DNA of 64,000 nt from Monomorium pharaonis (GCF_013373865.1 NC_050473.1:20189597-20253596), one strand, 5' to 3'. Positions 51,021-63,267 are shown, counted from the stretch's first letter. Program-made: numbers and translations. The notes: generated by a model not told the origin, from the sequence alone.

Positions 51021-51312
51021 TTTAAAACGCGCGAAGCAAACGGCTTGATCCTTTATAACGCCGGAAGGGAGCACGATTTCATCGCGATCGAGCTGGTGAA
51101 CGGCCACGTTCACTACGTGTTTGACTTAGGCGACGGAGCTGTCAGGGTCAGGGACACTTCGAAGACCAAGTTAAATGATGGCAAGTGGCACGCCGTCAGT
51201 ATCGGTAGACCTGCCTCAAAAAGGCACACTCTCTCCGTGGACGATCACGTGACCGCTGTCAACAGTCAGGGCAGCAACGAGAATCTTGACCTCGATGGCA
51301 TTTTGTACATAG
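51021..51312 (+). CDS. Nrx-1: Alpha-neurexin exon: core of LNS5
   Basis: 292 bases, phase 0 in and phase 1 out. The acceptor is TTACTTTTCAG and the donor GTAAGT. The translation begins FKTREANGLILYNAGREHDF, then IAIELVNGHVHYVFDLGDGA, KLNDGKWHAVSIGRPASKRH and finally NLDLDGILYIG. This is a complete series of LNS strands and nearly identical in pattern to vertebrate LNS5 (FKTTSLDGLILYNSGDGNDFIVVELVKGYLHYVFDLGNG). The acidic FDLGDG loop is in the calcium-site position. In frame from the first base, so the listed internal methionine is not a start. Confidence 0.97.
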
Positions 51313-53260
51313 GTAAGTGAAAAAAAAAGGGAAATAATATGTATGACTTAATTGTTGTTGAACAAAAAATTTTTTTATTAATATTAGTAAATTTATCTAA
51401 TGATAAATGCATAAAAATGCAATTAATCGTTGAGAATTAAAAAGGACCTGATATAATCTAAATAGTTTAGTTTTAATATTAATTTTTAAACAATTATTAA
51501 ATAGTTATTATATTTTTTATTTTAAAAAAAGATATTGAGTAGTTCAAACATAGCTTTTTATAATAATTGTTTCTTGTATTATCAGCGTAAAATTAATATG
51601 TAACGCAAAATATTGTTTTAAAACTCTTATTTGAATAATAAGATAGCGCACGTCAAATATATATCATATGTCATGACGTCATATCTTATATCAGAGTTGT
51701 CAACTTACAGCCGTATAATCATAAGAGTTATTTTAAAATTGTAATATTTTTCGTTAAATACTGATTTTGCACTGTTGCACAAAACAATTATTATTAAAAG
51801 TAATATATGTATAAACAATTTTTTTAAGCTGTATAGCTGTTGTTTTAAAATTAACTGTTGTCTTAAAATTGATAAAACTGAGTTTTAAAAAAATTTTTTG
51901 AAATTGTTAACTTTTTCTAATATTAATTTATTTGTATTATATACAACGTGTTTAATTATAATAATCTGTATGTTGCGTTTTCTCTATTTAATCCACCCGT
52001 TATATAACGCGTGGTAATACAATTAATCAGGATTCTATTCGACAATTTCATTCGGGAGATATTACTACAATAAAATAGCGGCGTGTACGCGGTATTAATT
52101 TAATTTAATTAGCCGGTCGTGATTTACATCGGCAATCCGTTTATTGTATAAGTTAAATACGTCATTTATATATTGGTTTCTTAATTAGTTTAATGAATTA
52201 TGTTATGTAACCATATTGCCGTTTAGCTTACCACATTTGTCATAGAACCTGTTTAATGATAAGACTGCTAACGAAATCCTCAAGTTCTACAATCTTATCT
52301 CTGAAAAATGTAAGCTGTTCCTTCCTTTCATTCATTATTGAGCAAAAATGTGTGTACATTTATGAACTTTATACATTTTTTACGATTCAGTTCTCGCATT
52401 TTGAAATATGTAGTAATTATATATTTCAACAATATTAATAGTCTCGCCGATATATAATTTCTCTTATAGAAAATTAAACATCGCATGGGCTAAATTTTGA
52501 TATTCGAAAAATCCACTTTTAACTCTTTGATAACTTTATGAAAACTTTATAATTAATATATATAAAATATAATTTTGATATTGATTGAATTACATTTGAA
52601 TAAAAAATGTAGACGCCTAAGAAGTTACAAATTTAATATAACAGTTTATTAAGAAAAACAAAATAGCTTTATACACTCTTAATATTTGACGATATAAGAT
52701 AAATACCAATAATTGAAAAGTTTGAAATTATTCAAATGTTTCCTTTTTCATCCTCTTTATTGCTTGTTCTCTTTTACGTTCTATAACAGAAAGTATAAAA
52801 TTGATTAATGAATTCTTGTATAAACATGTGCTAGACGTATCAGGAATTTCATGATTTAATAATTAGAAATTAATAGCCATTTAGTAATAATCGTATAAAG
52901 TCATAAAATGTTTTATATAAATAATGTTATATTATAAGAGCGATCAATTTGCAGTTAATTTTTTCGTAAAAAAAAATACAAAATATTAGCAGTTTTAATG
53001 TTAGAGAGTTTATACGTCTTTAATAACTTTTAGAAAACAATTCAATCACAAAATCTTCACAGGAGCTTTAATAATTTTTTTCTAAAATACTTTATAAAGT
53101 TAAAGCAAGAAAATAACTTGCTTTGAATCTTCTTTTTTAAAATTTTAATTTATCAAAAAGAGTCTCTAGAGAGAAGATAGTAACTATATATACATTTTCC
53201 TGTATAAAAGACACCTGATTATTCTGTAATCAAAGATTATCATGAAAAGTAAGAGATGAC

Positions 53261-53483
53261 TCACATGACAGTTCTACAACGTCCTCTACTATCTTCCCTT
53301 TGCCCTTCCGGGCAGTACGTCGGCACTGCAATAATATTCCTAGATCCAATCTGCGGGATGATTCCATCGGGCATCAGGATATTATCCGGATTCTCTTTCT
53401 CCTTTTCTCTCACTTTCATGTCGCCGTTTCTAATTCGTGAGACTTTCCTCTCGTTTGTCGCCGATGTCATCTTTGGTGCACCA
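53261..53483 (-). CDS. Nested gene, exon 2: C-terminal part of a secreted peptide precursor
   Basis: Read on the minus strand, this exon ends at the TGA at 53261-53263. It encodes a hydrophilic, Lys/Glu-rich stretch (VSRIRNGDMKVREKEKENPD), then IIPQIGSRNIIAVPTY and the terminal CPEGQREDSRGRCRTVM. The tail has two cysteines separated by 11 residues, flanked by a VP..CP.G pattern and a basic RCR end. This resembles the C-terminal disulfide loop of secapin-like peptides of Hymenoptera, a resemblance I judge from pattern only. The acceptor is proposed at CGATTAG (start 53483, phase 2, giving 223 bases). An alternative is CACCAAAG (start 53470, phase 0). The pyrimidine tract is weak. Frame continuity with exon 1 holds in both models. 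Confidence 0.6.
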
Positions 53484-53521
53484 CTAATCGATTCACCACC
53501 ATGTAAAAGTCGGCCGCACGC

Positions 53522-54497
53522 GTTCAAGTAAACTTGTCAAGTATGCATGCGCGAGCACGCTCGTCCAAGTTTATTGGAGTGTGTAGATAACAAAACTGCA
53601 TCGTGTTATTTTGACTTGCGCAAGCGACTGGAGTAAATGCGAAAAATCATTCGATATACTTGCACCAAACTGGCTTGCTCAAGTAAATCAAAGAACGGCG
53701 TGACAGATTTAGAGATACAGATCAATCAAAAGTTGATATTGCGAATAAAAGTAATTACGAAAAAAAACTTATAGAAAATAATTGCTTTTTAATTATTTCT
53801 TCTATATGTCTATATTTGCTCAACTTTAAATAACAATTATGTTATTACAAGTAAAATGGTCATAAAGTTTTACTCAGAACAAATATATAATCTCTATTCC
53901 TTTACATTTAATTTTATTAAAAGTTGTTCTTATAAAAGTTTTCATAATGATTGCTTATCAATCGTTTTTCTATTTCCTTTGTTAGACTTTTAATTGTTGT
54001 TCAATTAAAGTGCATTTGTTTGGTATATGTTTCATGTAATTACTTTTAAGCTGCACATACATATATAGTACAAGCACGCTTGTGCAAGTCTATCGAAACA
54101 TCTAAATGACAAAATAGTTACCACAAATACGGTAATACATAGAGAAAAAATTAGTTTCAAATTTACAGTCACTGTCTCATATGAGCAAGAATATAAACTA
54201 ATTTTATGAAAAAAAATATATTCTCATTATTCAATAATAATTTTTATTGAAATGAGAAAAAATATTGGATAAAAAATAACAATACTATTATTTTTATCTA
54301 CAGAATCAGAACAAAGATTGAAAATTTTTTAATATTATTCTTAAAATTAAAGTTTTTCATATAAATTTAATTAAAAAAAAAAAAAATTCTTGCTTATATA
54401 AGGCAATGATTGCTGAATTGATACTAATCTTTTTCTATGTACGTACACACGTTCCGGTTGACTTGCACAAGTATACTTGACAAGTTTACTTGAACGT
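53522..54497. mobile_element. Inverted-repeat transposon in the nested gene's intron, about 1 kb
   Basis: GTTCAAGTAAACTTGTCAAGTATGC on the left (53522-53546) is complementary, with one mismatch, to GTATACTTGACAAGTTTACTTGAAC on the right (54473-54497). Internal copies of CTTGTGCAAG and CTTGCGCAAG add subterminal repeats near both ends. The middle is AT-rich with no transposase frame. The left end lies only about 38 bases from the proposed acceptor of the nested gene. No clear target duplication. Confidence 0.75.
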
Positions 54498-55025
54498 ATG
54501 TAGCCAACTTAAGATTATTCGCATTAGATTAAGATTTCGCGACGTTTAAATGTGCGATTGCGTCATCAATGCCTTTTAATTCTGGTTTATACGTTTTCAG
54601 ATTGAACACACGGCGTCTTGTAATTGATTAAAAATTCGGAATTATATTGCTTTACATTGGAATTGTACTTTCATTGTATAATCTATAACTGGTCATTTAT
54701 TCTTCGGTTAATACAGTATAATGATAAAAGAATTTTTATTAAAATAACTCTCTAAAACATCACTTTTCTAAACATTTAGAAAAGTAATTATTATTATATA
54801 ACCAACCAAATATAATAATATAATAATAACCCATTTGGTTAAATTTAATTGCTACTATTTTAACATTTGATAGTTGTGTTATCACTCTTTTTCTAGTGTA
54901 TCGGAAAATCTAATAAATTTCGAAACGCGTATCTATACATTACATGTATCGAAAACGACACAAGGTCTTGAAATTAATTCACCTCGCACTCCAGGCATAT
55001 TCTTCGTTTTCATTTACATACGTAC

Positions 55026-55294
55026 TGGTAATCTTTGCCGGAGTATTTGTATTCATTGATGAAGTTCCAGTCCGGCGAGATGTGATTCTTCATCAACCGA
55101 ATCTCGATTTGTGGCGCTTTAAACTCCGGCTGCACCGTTCTCCATCTACCCGGTACATTGCCCAGGTTCCTCGCTGGCGATTCCGGCGAGAGTCGCACGA
55201 CGAACAATTTTTGCGGTCGAATGATCGACGTTGTCGAGAAATAGACGACCGAACAGAACAGCAGAAAACGAAAAACGAGATCGCGAGGAGACAT
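55026..55294 (-). CDS. Nested gene, exon 1: signal peptide and proregion of a secreted peptide precursor
   Basis: The minus-strand ATG is at 55294. The first 23 residues, MSPRDLVFRFLLFCSVVYFS plus TTS, form a clear signal peptide with a hydrophobic core and small residues before the probable cleavage site. The proregion follows (for example NLGNVPGRWRTVQPEFKAPQ and NHISPDWNFINEYKYSGKDY). The donor is CA|GTACGT (end 55026, phase 2); AC|GTATGT four bases on is the alternative. Joined with exon 2 across a 1,542-base intron, the model gives 492 bases, 163 residues and stop. The only cysteines outside the signal peptide are the two in exon 2, so one disulfide is expected. Function unknown: a secreted peptide of the immune, venom or signalling kind is possible. 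Confidence 0.6.
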
Positions 55295-55329
55295 AATGAC
55301 CGATAACTAGGGGAAAACAGTAGCTATTG

Positions 55330-55352
55330 AATCTCCACGATTTATTATATAT
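55330..55352 (-). promoter_or_regulatory. Putative core promoter of the nested gene
   Basis: On the minus strand TATATAATAAA (55352-55342) is followed by TCAATAG, similar to an arthropod initiator, at 55330. This spacing would give a 5' untranslated leader of about 35 bases before the ATG at 55294. Confidence 0.35.
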
Positions 55353-57323
55353 CTCGTGACACGAGCGGCTATGGCAACGATGATTAGTGAATCCGGGGTT
55401 CTACGAATTATACCGATCCGAGAGAGCGATAAAGCCACCGCAACCTATTATCTTCTCGTCGCGCGTCAACTGATTTCCGCCGATTCTCGCCGACGTCGAC
55501 GTCGAGCCCAACTCCTCGAGCCTGATTGCACCGGCGAGCACGATTCGAGCGCTCTACGAATTTGTGCACTTTCGACGATGATGCATAGACGACTGCTCGA
55601 AGCGCGAAAATGATCGGCCCTCTCACCCCTTCCTTCCCCCCTCATGATAAATTCTAACTAACTCAGCGAGCAGCACATCCGGCATTCGACCACAGAGCAA
55701 TCGCAAATTTAAGATTAAATTCAAGTGAGTAAATGGCCTACCGTTACTACAATTAATACGATTTAACGATAGCTCGATAGGTGTGAGTATGCCGTACGCG
55801 ATAAACGTCACAGCCTGCTGATAAGGCTGTGTTCGGGTTAGTTTTATTCGTAGAAGTGTGAAAAACACGCTTGGATGTGGGTAACCCTTTGTTTAACATT
55901 TGAATACGTCTAGAAAAAAAGTTATAGAATTTAAAATTTACTGAAATATTATCTAATTTGTTGTTTCAATCGAACTCACATTTGATCTTCATAATAAAAA
56001 TTTTTTTTATGAATTTTTACATGATTTGGAACATTTTTCAGAAATACTAAAAGAATCTGTACCTTCTGTCAGAATTTTTCAGAATTTTTGTGTTTTTACA
56101 CATTCTGCATTCGTAAAATTATAACTTCAGTTTATTTATTTATTTTTTTTTTTATATAAAAAACAACTTACAAAAATTAATTTACGGTTTCTTAAGCTAT
56201 AATGTACAAAAATAAAAATCCAAATATTATATGTATTACCATTACGTTACATAATATTACAAAAATTTTTATATAGAAATAAAAGTATTAAATTTTTTGT
56301 TAAAACTTGCAATATTATAAATTCCCATTATAAATTTTGCAATTTTTATACATATTAATTATTTCAATAATAATTTTAATTTTTTTACAATGTAACTTTA
56401 AATTTATTTAACAGGTTCAAAAAATGTTTAAAATTAAAATATATTGTAATATACTAATTGAATATAACTTAAATTGCTGCAAGGAAGTGGAAAATAACAG
56501 ATATTTGTAAAACACTTTTGTTGATATTATTTTTATTTTCTTAGATATACAACTGCATCATAAGTCACAAAACGTTACGCGTTTGTATCATCTCATGTCG
56601 TTCCATATTTGATAAGGGAGCTTTATTCTGGGCAATTATCTACACTGGACATACCTTCGATAATCTTAGCTTTGATGTACAATATTGTTGTAAAAAAGTA
56701 AATAACAATTGTAGTTTTTTTATTTCAACTATTATTATTGGTACGGTATTTTTGAATTATATTTACGTAAATGTTAAAAAATGGTTTTTGTCTTTTTTCC
56801 AATTTTCTACATAATACCAATAGCACATACGTGTCAACCTATCATCATATCGATGACTTATCTCTGTGTTTATTTTATGAATTCATACTTATATTTCCAT
56901 TATCGGCGGATTCATGAATTACTGAGCGTTATCTTTAGTGCCTCGTTCGTTTAATCATTATTATCTACATGAATTTTCGAAGATTATCGATGGTAGGAAA
57001 AAAACTAATCGACTCTTTTATTAATTGCCGCATTATGCAAGGAAATATAATTCAGGGCACCTTGACCGTGTAATGCAATTTCTCTCGTCACGTTAATACG
57101 CGCGGTCTCAACCGTTTAATTTTTTATTTTTACGTATTACGATGCAACGCAGAGAATTATTTATCGTTGCAATTCTTTGTAATTCCACTGTAATTACTGT
57201 GAAGGCTACGGAGGAGCGGTAAACTTTGCGAAGATATGTCACGCGACGATTATTGCCGCGTTGTGTAAGCGGATGACTTTTCAAACAACAAATAACGTGA
57301 GAAATTGTATGCGCGCGCGAGTT

Positions 57324-57347
57324 TGTGTGTGTGTGTGTGTGTGTGTA
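57324..57347. repeat. (GT)n microsatellite
   Basis: About 12 GT units following GCGCGCGCG. Confidence 0.9.
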
Positions 57348-58155
57348 AGTGTGTGGAGATTTAGCTGATTTTATCTTTGTACACATCTGTGGAATTATTC
57401 CGTTTATCTAGTTAGAAAATCTTGTTCTATTATTCGTGGTATTTGTGAAACAATGTCGCAGCTACAGCGAGAAATATAATTTCTTGGCAATGCATAATAC
57501 AATTAATTTTCAGAATGACAACGATGAATCACGATTTTACATAAATGATAAGTTTTGGTTGACAAAGAAATTATAATGCAAGTATTTTTGCATTTCCAAT
57601 TAATAACGGGTAAATCTCTACGAATGTCTGGTTGGTTGGAAATTCAGTTGGTCGGTATCAGAGTAGCACGCTATGAATCACCATTAATTAGATGCATTCA
57701 TATCATTCCTGTTGCTTAATTCATTAATAAATCTATCGATCACCGTCGGGCTGATAAATCAGTCATCAATTATTCTTCAATAGCGATTATCAAACCGCGT
57801 TCGACACCCGTCGCGACAAAATCACAACCAAAATTTCACTCCAGTTTAACGTAATATTGCATTAAGATTTCCTTAAATATATTAATCTTTAATACACCGA
57901 TAAAAAATAAAATTTACTTTTCTTTCGTTAATAGAAAATTAGTTTAAAAAAAACTAGAAATTGGAATTTTTATTCTTATATTTAGTGACATTTTTTCCCC
58001 AAATTTAATTGACTCAATTACGGTGGACAATTAAGTAGTTATATAAAACAGCAATTATATGAAATATCTCTTGAAAAATAAAACGTACTCTCTTTGATTA
58101 ACATTGTTAATTTTTTGTTAGAAAGCAAGGCACTATGCACTCGTAATGCTTCGCC

Positions 58156-58193
58156 TAATTAATAATTAATAAATAATAATTAATAATTAATAA
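58156..58193. repeat. TAATAATTAA-type tandem repeat
   Basis: Repeats of TTAATAATTAATAAATAATAA-like units. The TAAT cores could bind homeodomain proteins, but the sequence is also what simple AT-rich drift gives. Confidence 0.6.
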
Positions 58194-58679
58194 TCTTCTT
58201 CAAGCTTATTGTAAAAATTTTATAAATCAAAAACTGTTTTTTTCAATAACAGTAAGTTAACTATTTGATCAATAAATGTTTTAAACGTAAAATTAGGATT
58301 GCCTATTTTGATCTCCAGCGGATCTTGATGCTGAATATAATTTTTCTATTAATTAAATATTCTTCGCTCACTGATTTTCTAGTTTCTCATTATTTCTTAT
58401 TTAAACAAGTTATTAACTTGATTCAATATTTTAACTTGATTAATTTGTTTTCAATTTAAGTTAAATATATATAAATACTTGAAAAATTAATTTTTTTCTC
58501 AATGTAGTTTTTGGACATAATGCGATAGACAGTTTAAAGTTTATTATCTAAATTTATTTGATCATAATTTATTTAGTTAAAGTTTATTTTACATATTTAT
58601 TAAGTATTTTTACGTATTATAGTAGAGGGAGGAAAAGGATGCTATATATAACATCGCATTTCGTTTGGCTCGTAAAAAT

Positions 58680-59080
58680 CGTTAGTATTCTGGATGAGAA
58701 ACTTTTGTGCTACATACGAGTTGATAGCCGCGCGTTTGCGTTTCGAAGTTCCTGGACGCGCGGTCATATGAGGTATAATGTGTGACCGTCGAAATAATTT
58801 TCGACCGGCGGCGATCCCACAGGATTTATGGTGGCGAGATCGACCGGACGTGCGGTCGTCTCGGTTCGTCGAGCACCCGCGATATCCGCGATTGCCGAGA
58901 GGCAGAAAAGCCTGCGGATATCGCAAGGCATGGCGAGAGAGAGTTTGCGAGAGAGGATGATTTTGATTTAACTACCGAATTTCGGTTTCGATATTTTACG
59001 TCAAACGCGACATCCCGTCTACATTTTGGCAATTCCATCTTGCGTCAAATGTCGATATGCAAACTCGCCATGAAAATGGA
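58680..59080. other. GC-rich intronic island with a strong stem-loop
   Basis: Higher in GC than the DNA around it, with 60-100-codon frames open on both strands and no recognisable protein. It contains an 11-bp perfect inverted repeat, GCGATATCCGC (58879-58889) with GCGGATATCGC (58914-58924), around a 24-base loop that itself has TGCC/GGCA. Perhaps a regulatory element. Confidence 0.4.
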
Positions 59081-61084
59081 TTGGTGAAAAGTTTTACAGA
59101 ATATTTTGGATATCACTTAAAAATTATCGAAATTTAAAAACTGCAGGCTTCTAATAGATTTATTCTTTTCTTCCTAATCACCAACAAAAATTTTGATCAC
59201 GAAAAAATCAAATTTTGAACCTAAAATTAGCAATAAAAAACAAAACAAACAACGAATAATTTAGATTAAAATGATTTAAATAAGCTAAATAATTTGATCT
59301 TTTTTGCTACAGTATTAAGTATATACTTTTTAAATAAAGAAGTGAAATTCGAATAGACTTTGGCACAAATATTTAGGAAAGTTTTATTAATATAGATATT
59401 AAAAAATTGTTAATAATTTGTAATTCTATTTTTTTCTATAGTGTACAAAAAATAACACAAACAAATAAATGCTACAAAATGTGATTTTACATAAAAATTA
59501 AGAACAAATAAAAGATGAAATAATTTTTAAACCAATAATAGAACCTATATAAAATACAATATTAAACAGTGTTTTTAAAATATATTTCTCATAAAAATAT
59601 TGCAAAAAAACACTTTAAAAAAGATTTTAGCATTAATTTTAAATGGCTTTAAAATTGAAAAAAAAAGATAATATTTTTAAAAATGTTTTTAAAAATATAT
59701 ACATATATATACACCTAAAAAATATTTACTAAAATGTATGAAATATATATTTTTGAAATAATATTTCAAACTTACATGTTTTCTTATTTTTATAATATTG
59801 TTTCGAAATATTTGAAAAACAATTTTTTTAACTTAATTATTATTGTTTATTATTGATTTTATAATTAAAAAAAATATTTTTTAAACAAATTTTATCATGA
59901 ATATATTACAGATAAATATATTATATTTTTTTACAATTAAATATCAATAAAATTTGTATTACAGATGTATAATAAATTAACATAGATTCAATAAAATTTT
60001 GTATTTTTTACTTTTATTTTAGAATATTTTTTCTACAACAATTTAACTGGATTATAAATAATTTTAAATACATTCGCAAAATAGAGCGTTCCAAAGTTTA
60101 TATGATAACTGTTAATGGCAAAGTCTTGAAAGGATTTTAAGAAGAAAATTTTAAATATACTAAAATGTCGAATCCACAGTAGTTTTTAAATAAGAAAAAT
60201 TTATATTTGATTAATCACACAAATTGTATAAAATTGTATAAAATTCATGCGATAAGACATGTCATAACGCATGATACAGGTATTCAGGAATTTAATTTTG
60301 TTTATTAATATGATTTTACATACATCTTAACTATTTTACCATGTCTAAGTGGACAAATTTATAATAATTTAATTAGTTTATTTGATATCTTTTCCGTTAA
60401 AAAATTTATATTTTAGTATTACAATTTTTAATTTAAAAGATCTCAAGGAACTCTCTTAAGGAACTTAACTATTGATACAAAGTCTAGCATGTATTAAAAA
60501 ATGTTTTGACAATATTTTACAAATATTTTAAAAAAATTTTTTAAATTTTAAATTTTTTATAAATATTTAAAGAACATTACAAAAAATGCTTTTGTGAAAT
60601 ATTTGTATGATTTTTTAAAAATATTTTATTTTTTAAAGTAATATTTTTTACAAATGTTATTAAATATATTTGAGTGTATATGTATGCAAATTTTATTACA
60701 TTATTTCTGAAACAGTTTTTTGACAATATCTAATGGGCATATAAATATTTCAAAAATATTTATGTAAAGTGTTTTAAAATTTTTTAAATATTTGAAAAAT
60801 ATCTTATACCGTGTAGAAATTGTGCTCAAATTTCACACACATTCTCAAAAGTAATAATAGAACAATCTATGAAATTTTTATATTTTTGGCAATGCTTTGA
60901 GATATAATAAATACATCCTTTTTTATTTAATTAAAATTAAAAAATGACACTTAAAAAAATTTCAAATCAAAGTAAACGTTAATTACAGTAGCACGTAATA
61001 GATGAATACACTTAATTTAAAAAAATTTCTTTTTTTTAATCAAGCAGTCTACGTAAAAAAAGTTTAACGTCTCGTTTATTTCAG

Positions 61085-61378
61085 GTGGAGTAGAGAGGGC
61101 ACAATATGGTCAATTACCAAAGCATATTCTCAGCCGTCATGGATTCGAGGGGTGTCTGGCGTCGTTGGATCTCAGCGGGGAAAGCACTGACCTCATTACC
61201 GATGCCGTCGTGCCGAGTTCCCTCGTCACATCCGGATGCGACATTTACACAAACGTGCATCCGGGCAAGAAGTGCACTCACGATTTTTGCGCCAATCATG
61301 GGACATGCGTGCAACAGTGGAATAGCTACACGTGCGACTGCGACATGACGAGTTTTACCGGGCCAACTTGTAACGATG
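61085..61378 (+). CDS. Nrx-1: Alpha-neurexin exon: end of LNS5 and EGF-like domain 3
   Basis: 294 bases, phase 1 to 1. The acceptor is TTTATTTCAG and the donor GTAAAG. It opens with GVERAQYGQLPKHILSRHGF then EGCLASLDLSGESTDLITDA and VVPSSLVTSGC, closing LNS5. The motif GFEGCLASLDL...SDAVVPSSLV is characteristic of insect neurexin. It continues with a full EGF repeat of six cysteines (KKC, FC, TC, TC, DC, TC) carrying CVQQWNSYTCDCDMTSFTGP, as in vertebrate EGF3 (CLQQWDGFSCDCSMTSFSGP). The frame starting at the ATG at 61106 is out of phase in its first part and is only a shadow. Confidence 0.97.
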
Positions 61379-63267
61379 GTAAAGGAATAGGAAAAAAGGG
61401 GGGATGTGCACAATTGCTTTCGTATTTGCGCTTATGCCGAAAGTGCTAAAGAAATTAACCGATATTCTTTTTAATAAATAATATTTTATTATACATTTAT
61501 TAGACGTGCTACCTTTTTGTATTTTACTACAATACCTAAAAATTTATTTAGATTAAAAAATGTTGAATCTCGATGATAAATCATCAAAATAATTATGTAA
61601 GACATTCAAGCGTGATAAAATTGCTGTGAAAAGTTTTGATATGCTTTATACAAATATTATAATACTAGGCAATACTAAATTGGCTAGTGATTAACTTATT
61701 TTTAGATTAAAAGTTGCTGTTAATGCTTTTAATATGCAAAATAAGTAATAATTACAGGCTAGTTTAATACTGCCCAATATTACATTTTTCTAAGAAATTC
61801 TAGTAACCAACTAAATTCAATATTTTAATGATTCAACAAAATTATTTTGCATCTATATTTCATAGCAAAATTTTTCTTTCTACACAGAGAAAACTGTTTC
61901 TTTAAATTTAATATATGTATTTGTTTGAATTATATTTGTTTCGCTGGAAAAAATTTATTTCTTACAAAATATTGTTTTATTGAATAAAAATTTGATTGTT
62001 TTGTTACATTAAATCATATTGTTTGACGGAATAATTACTATTATTCGAAACAATATTTGATTTAAATGAAAAACATTATTTGATTCAAATAAGATTCAAT
62101 CTTATATGATCGCAGCAGCCGCGATGTAGTTCGCGGACCGTCATTAGGCGACGGCGCATACGGCACCTTTCTCGTAATGCAATTTACACTTCAAAGACTA
62201 CATAAAAAGACCACCCACGGTGACAGAAAACGGATCAACCTATGCTCTTGTGGTGCGCACTCAAAGTACTATGTATTTTTTATTACGTCTTAAAGACACA
62301 TCTTAGCTGTCTTGGCTAAATTTTAGCTTCAGTAACGAATCTTTATTTTTGCGTGTAGTGGTAATCACGTATTCGGTCAGCTTCTGTCTCCTTGGAAAAA
62401 AATATGTGCTCCAATAGTGTTTTATTGTTTAATAACATTATAATTTAAATCAAAGAAAATTAAATTAAAAAGAAATATTTAAAAAAATAATTACTTTGTT
62501 TAAAAGTTCAAACAATTGTATTTATTAGTTCAAATCAGGGTAATGAAAATGCAAATTAAAAAATAATGCATTACTTATTAATTTTTTAATAAATAATTAT
62601 TTCTTTACTCATTACTTTCAAAAGTAATGCGTAATGAAAAAAATCGGATTACTTATTAAAAAAGTAATGCGTAATGAAAAAAACGCATTACTTTTTTAAA
62701 AAGCAATGCGTAATTAAGGATCTTCGCATTAGTTATTAAAAAAATATTTTTTAATGAAACCGTAATGCATTACAAAAAGTAATGCATTATTTAGAACCCT
62801 GGTTCAAATATCAGTTTCATTGGCGTATACCAATGATCGAATTTGTTTGACTTAAAGAAAATTTATTAAATACAAAGAAACTTTTTTCTCTGTGTATATA
62901 CTAGTCTATGCGTGTATGTTTTAAACGTAATTTATAAAATTATCAAAGTCCGATACCGTTATCGGATTTTTCTACAGTGTAATAAATAGGTATTACAGAG
63001 ATGTAAAACTAATTCGTAGTTTGGATAGAATCGATTTTTCTTGCCGAGGGATAAATACTTTCTGAAATATTTTTAATCGCAGTTATTGACGAAACTTGAC
63101 AAATAGGACACTTTTACAGTTAGAATAAAAATTAAATTAATTTTACACCAAGATGCATGATTATAATTACACTAAACTAAAGCTATAGTCCCAATAAGAG
63201 TTAAAATTTAATATACATATAACAGATAAAACACTGTGTTATAATATCCAAATGTTTTGTTTTGCAG
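61379..63267 (+). other. Nrx-1: Neurexin intron (1.9 kb) between EGF3 and LNS6
   Basis: GTAAAG to TTTTGTTTTGCAG, phase 1. It contains a GC-richer patch at 62105-62240 and a repeat of GTAATGCGTAATG units (62530-62806). In vertebrates the beta-neurexin promoter lies in the corresponding part of the gene, upstream of LNS6. No beta-type first exon (signal peptide plus His-rich segment) could be recognised here. Confidence 0.85.
62530..62806. repeat. GTAATGC-rich repeat, probable DNA-transposon remnant
   Basis: CAAATCAGGGTAATGAAAATGC at the left and TAATGCATTATTTAGAACCCTGGTTCAAAT at the right are loosely complementary. Between them AGTAATGCGTAATGAAAAAAA recurs twice in tandem, with inverted CGCATTACTTTTT copies. 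Similar in style to the GTAAC-rich repeat at 12540-13345. Confidence 0.6.

Larger units (their letters stand above)
51313..61084 (+). other. Nrx-1: Neurexin intron (9.8 kb) inside LNS5, host of a nested gene
   Basis: GTAAGT to TTTATTTCAG, phase 1. It holds the minus-strand secreted-peptide gene (53261-55294) with a transposon in that gene's intron, a GC-rich island with a strong stem-loop (58680-59080), a (GT)n tract and a very AT-rich tail (59100-61060) full of AATATTTTT-like words. A GC-rich patch at 55380-55610 just upstream of the nested gene is open on both strands but not recognisable. Confidence 0.88.

Noticed and set aside
53261..53263. Donor-like GTGAGT overlapping the stop of the nested gene
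   Set aside because: The nearest acceptor (TTTGATTACAG) would give an intron of about 41 bases, too short, and the peptide tail ends naturally at the stop.
53484..53536. Extension of the nested exon 2 frame further upstream (contains NACGRLLHGG)
   Set aside because: It would enter the transposon's inverted repeat, which has no acceptor with a pyrimidine tract; kept as intron.
61106..61348. 80-codon frame starting MVNYQSIFS
   Set aside because: Out of phase with the neurexin exon at 61085-61378, which is supported by LNS5 and EGF3 similarity.
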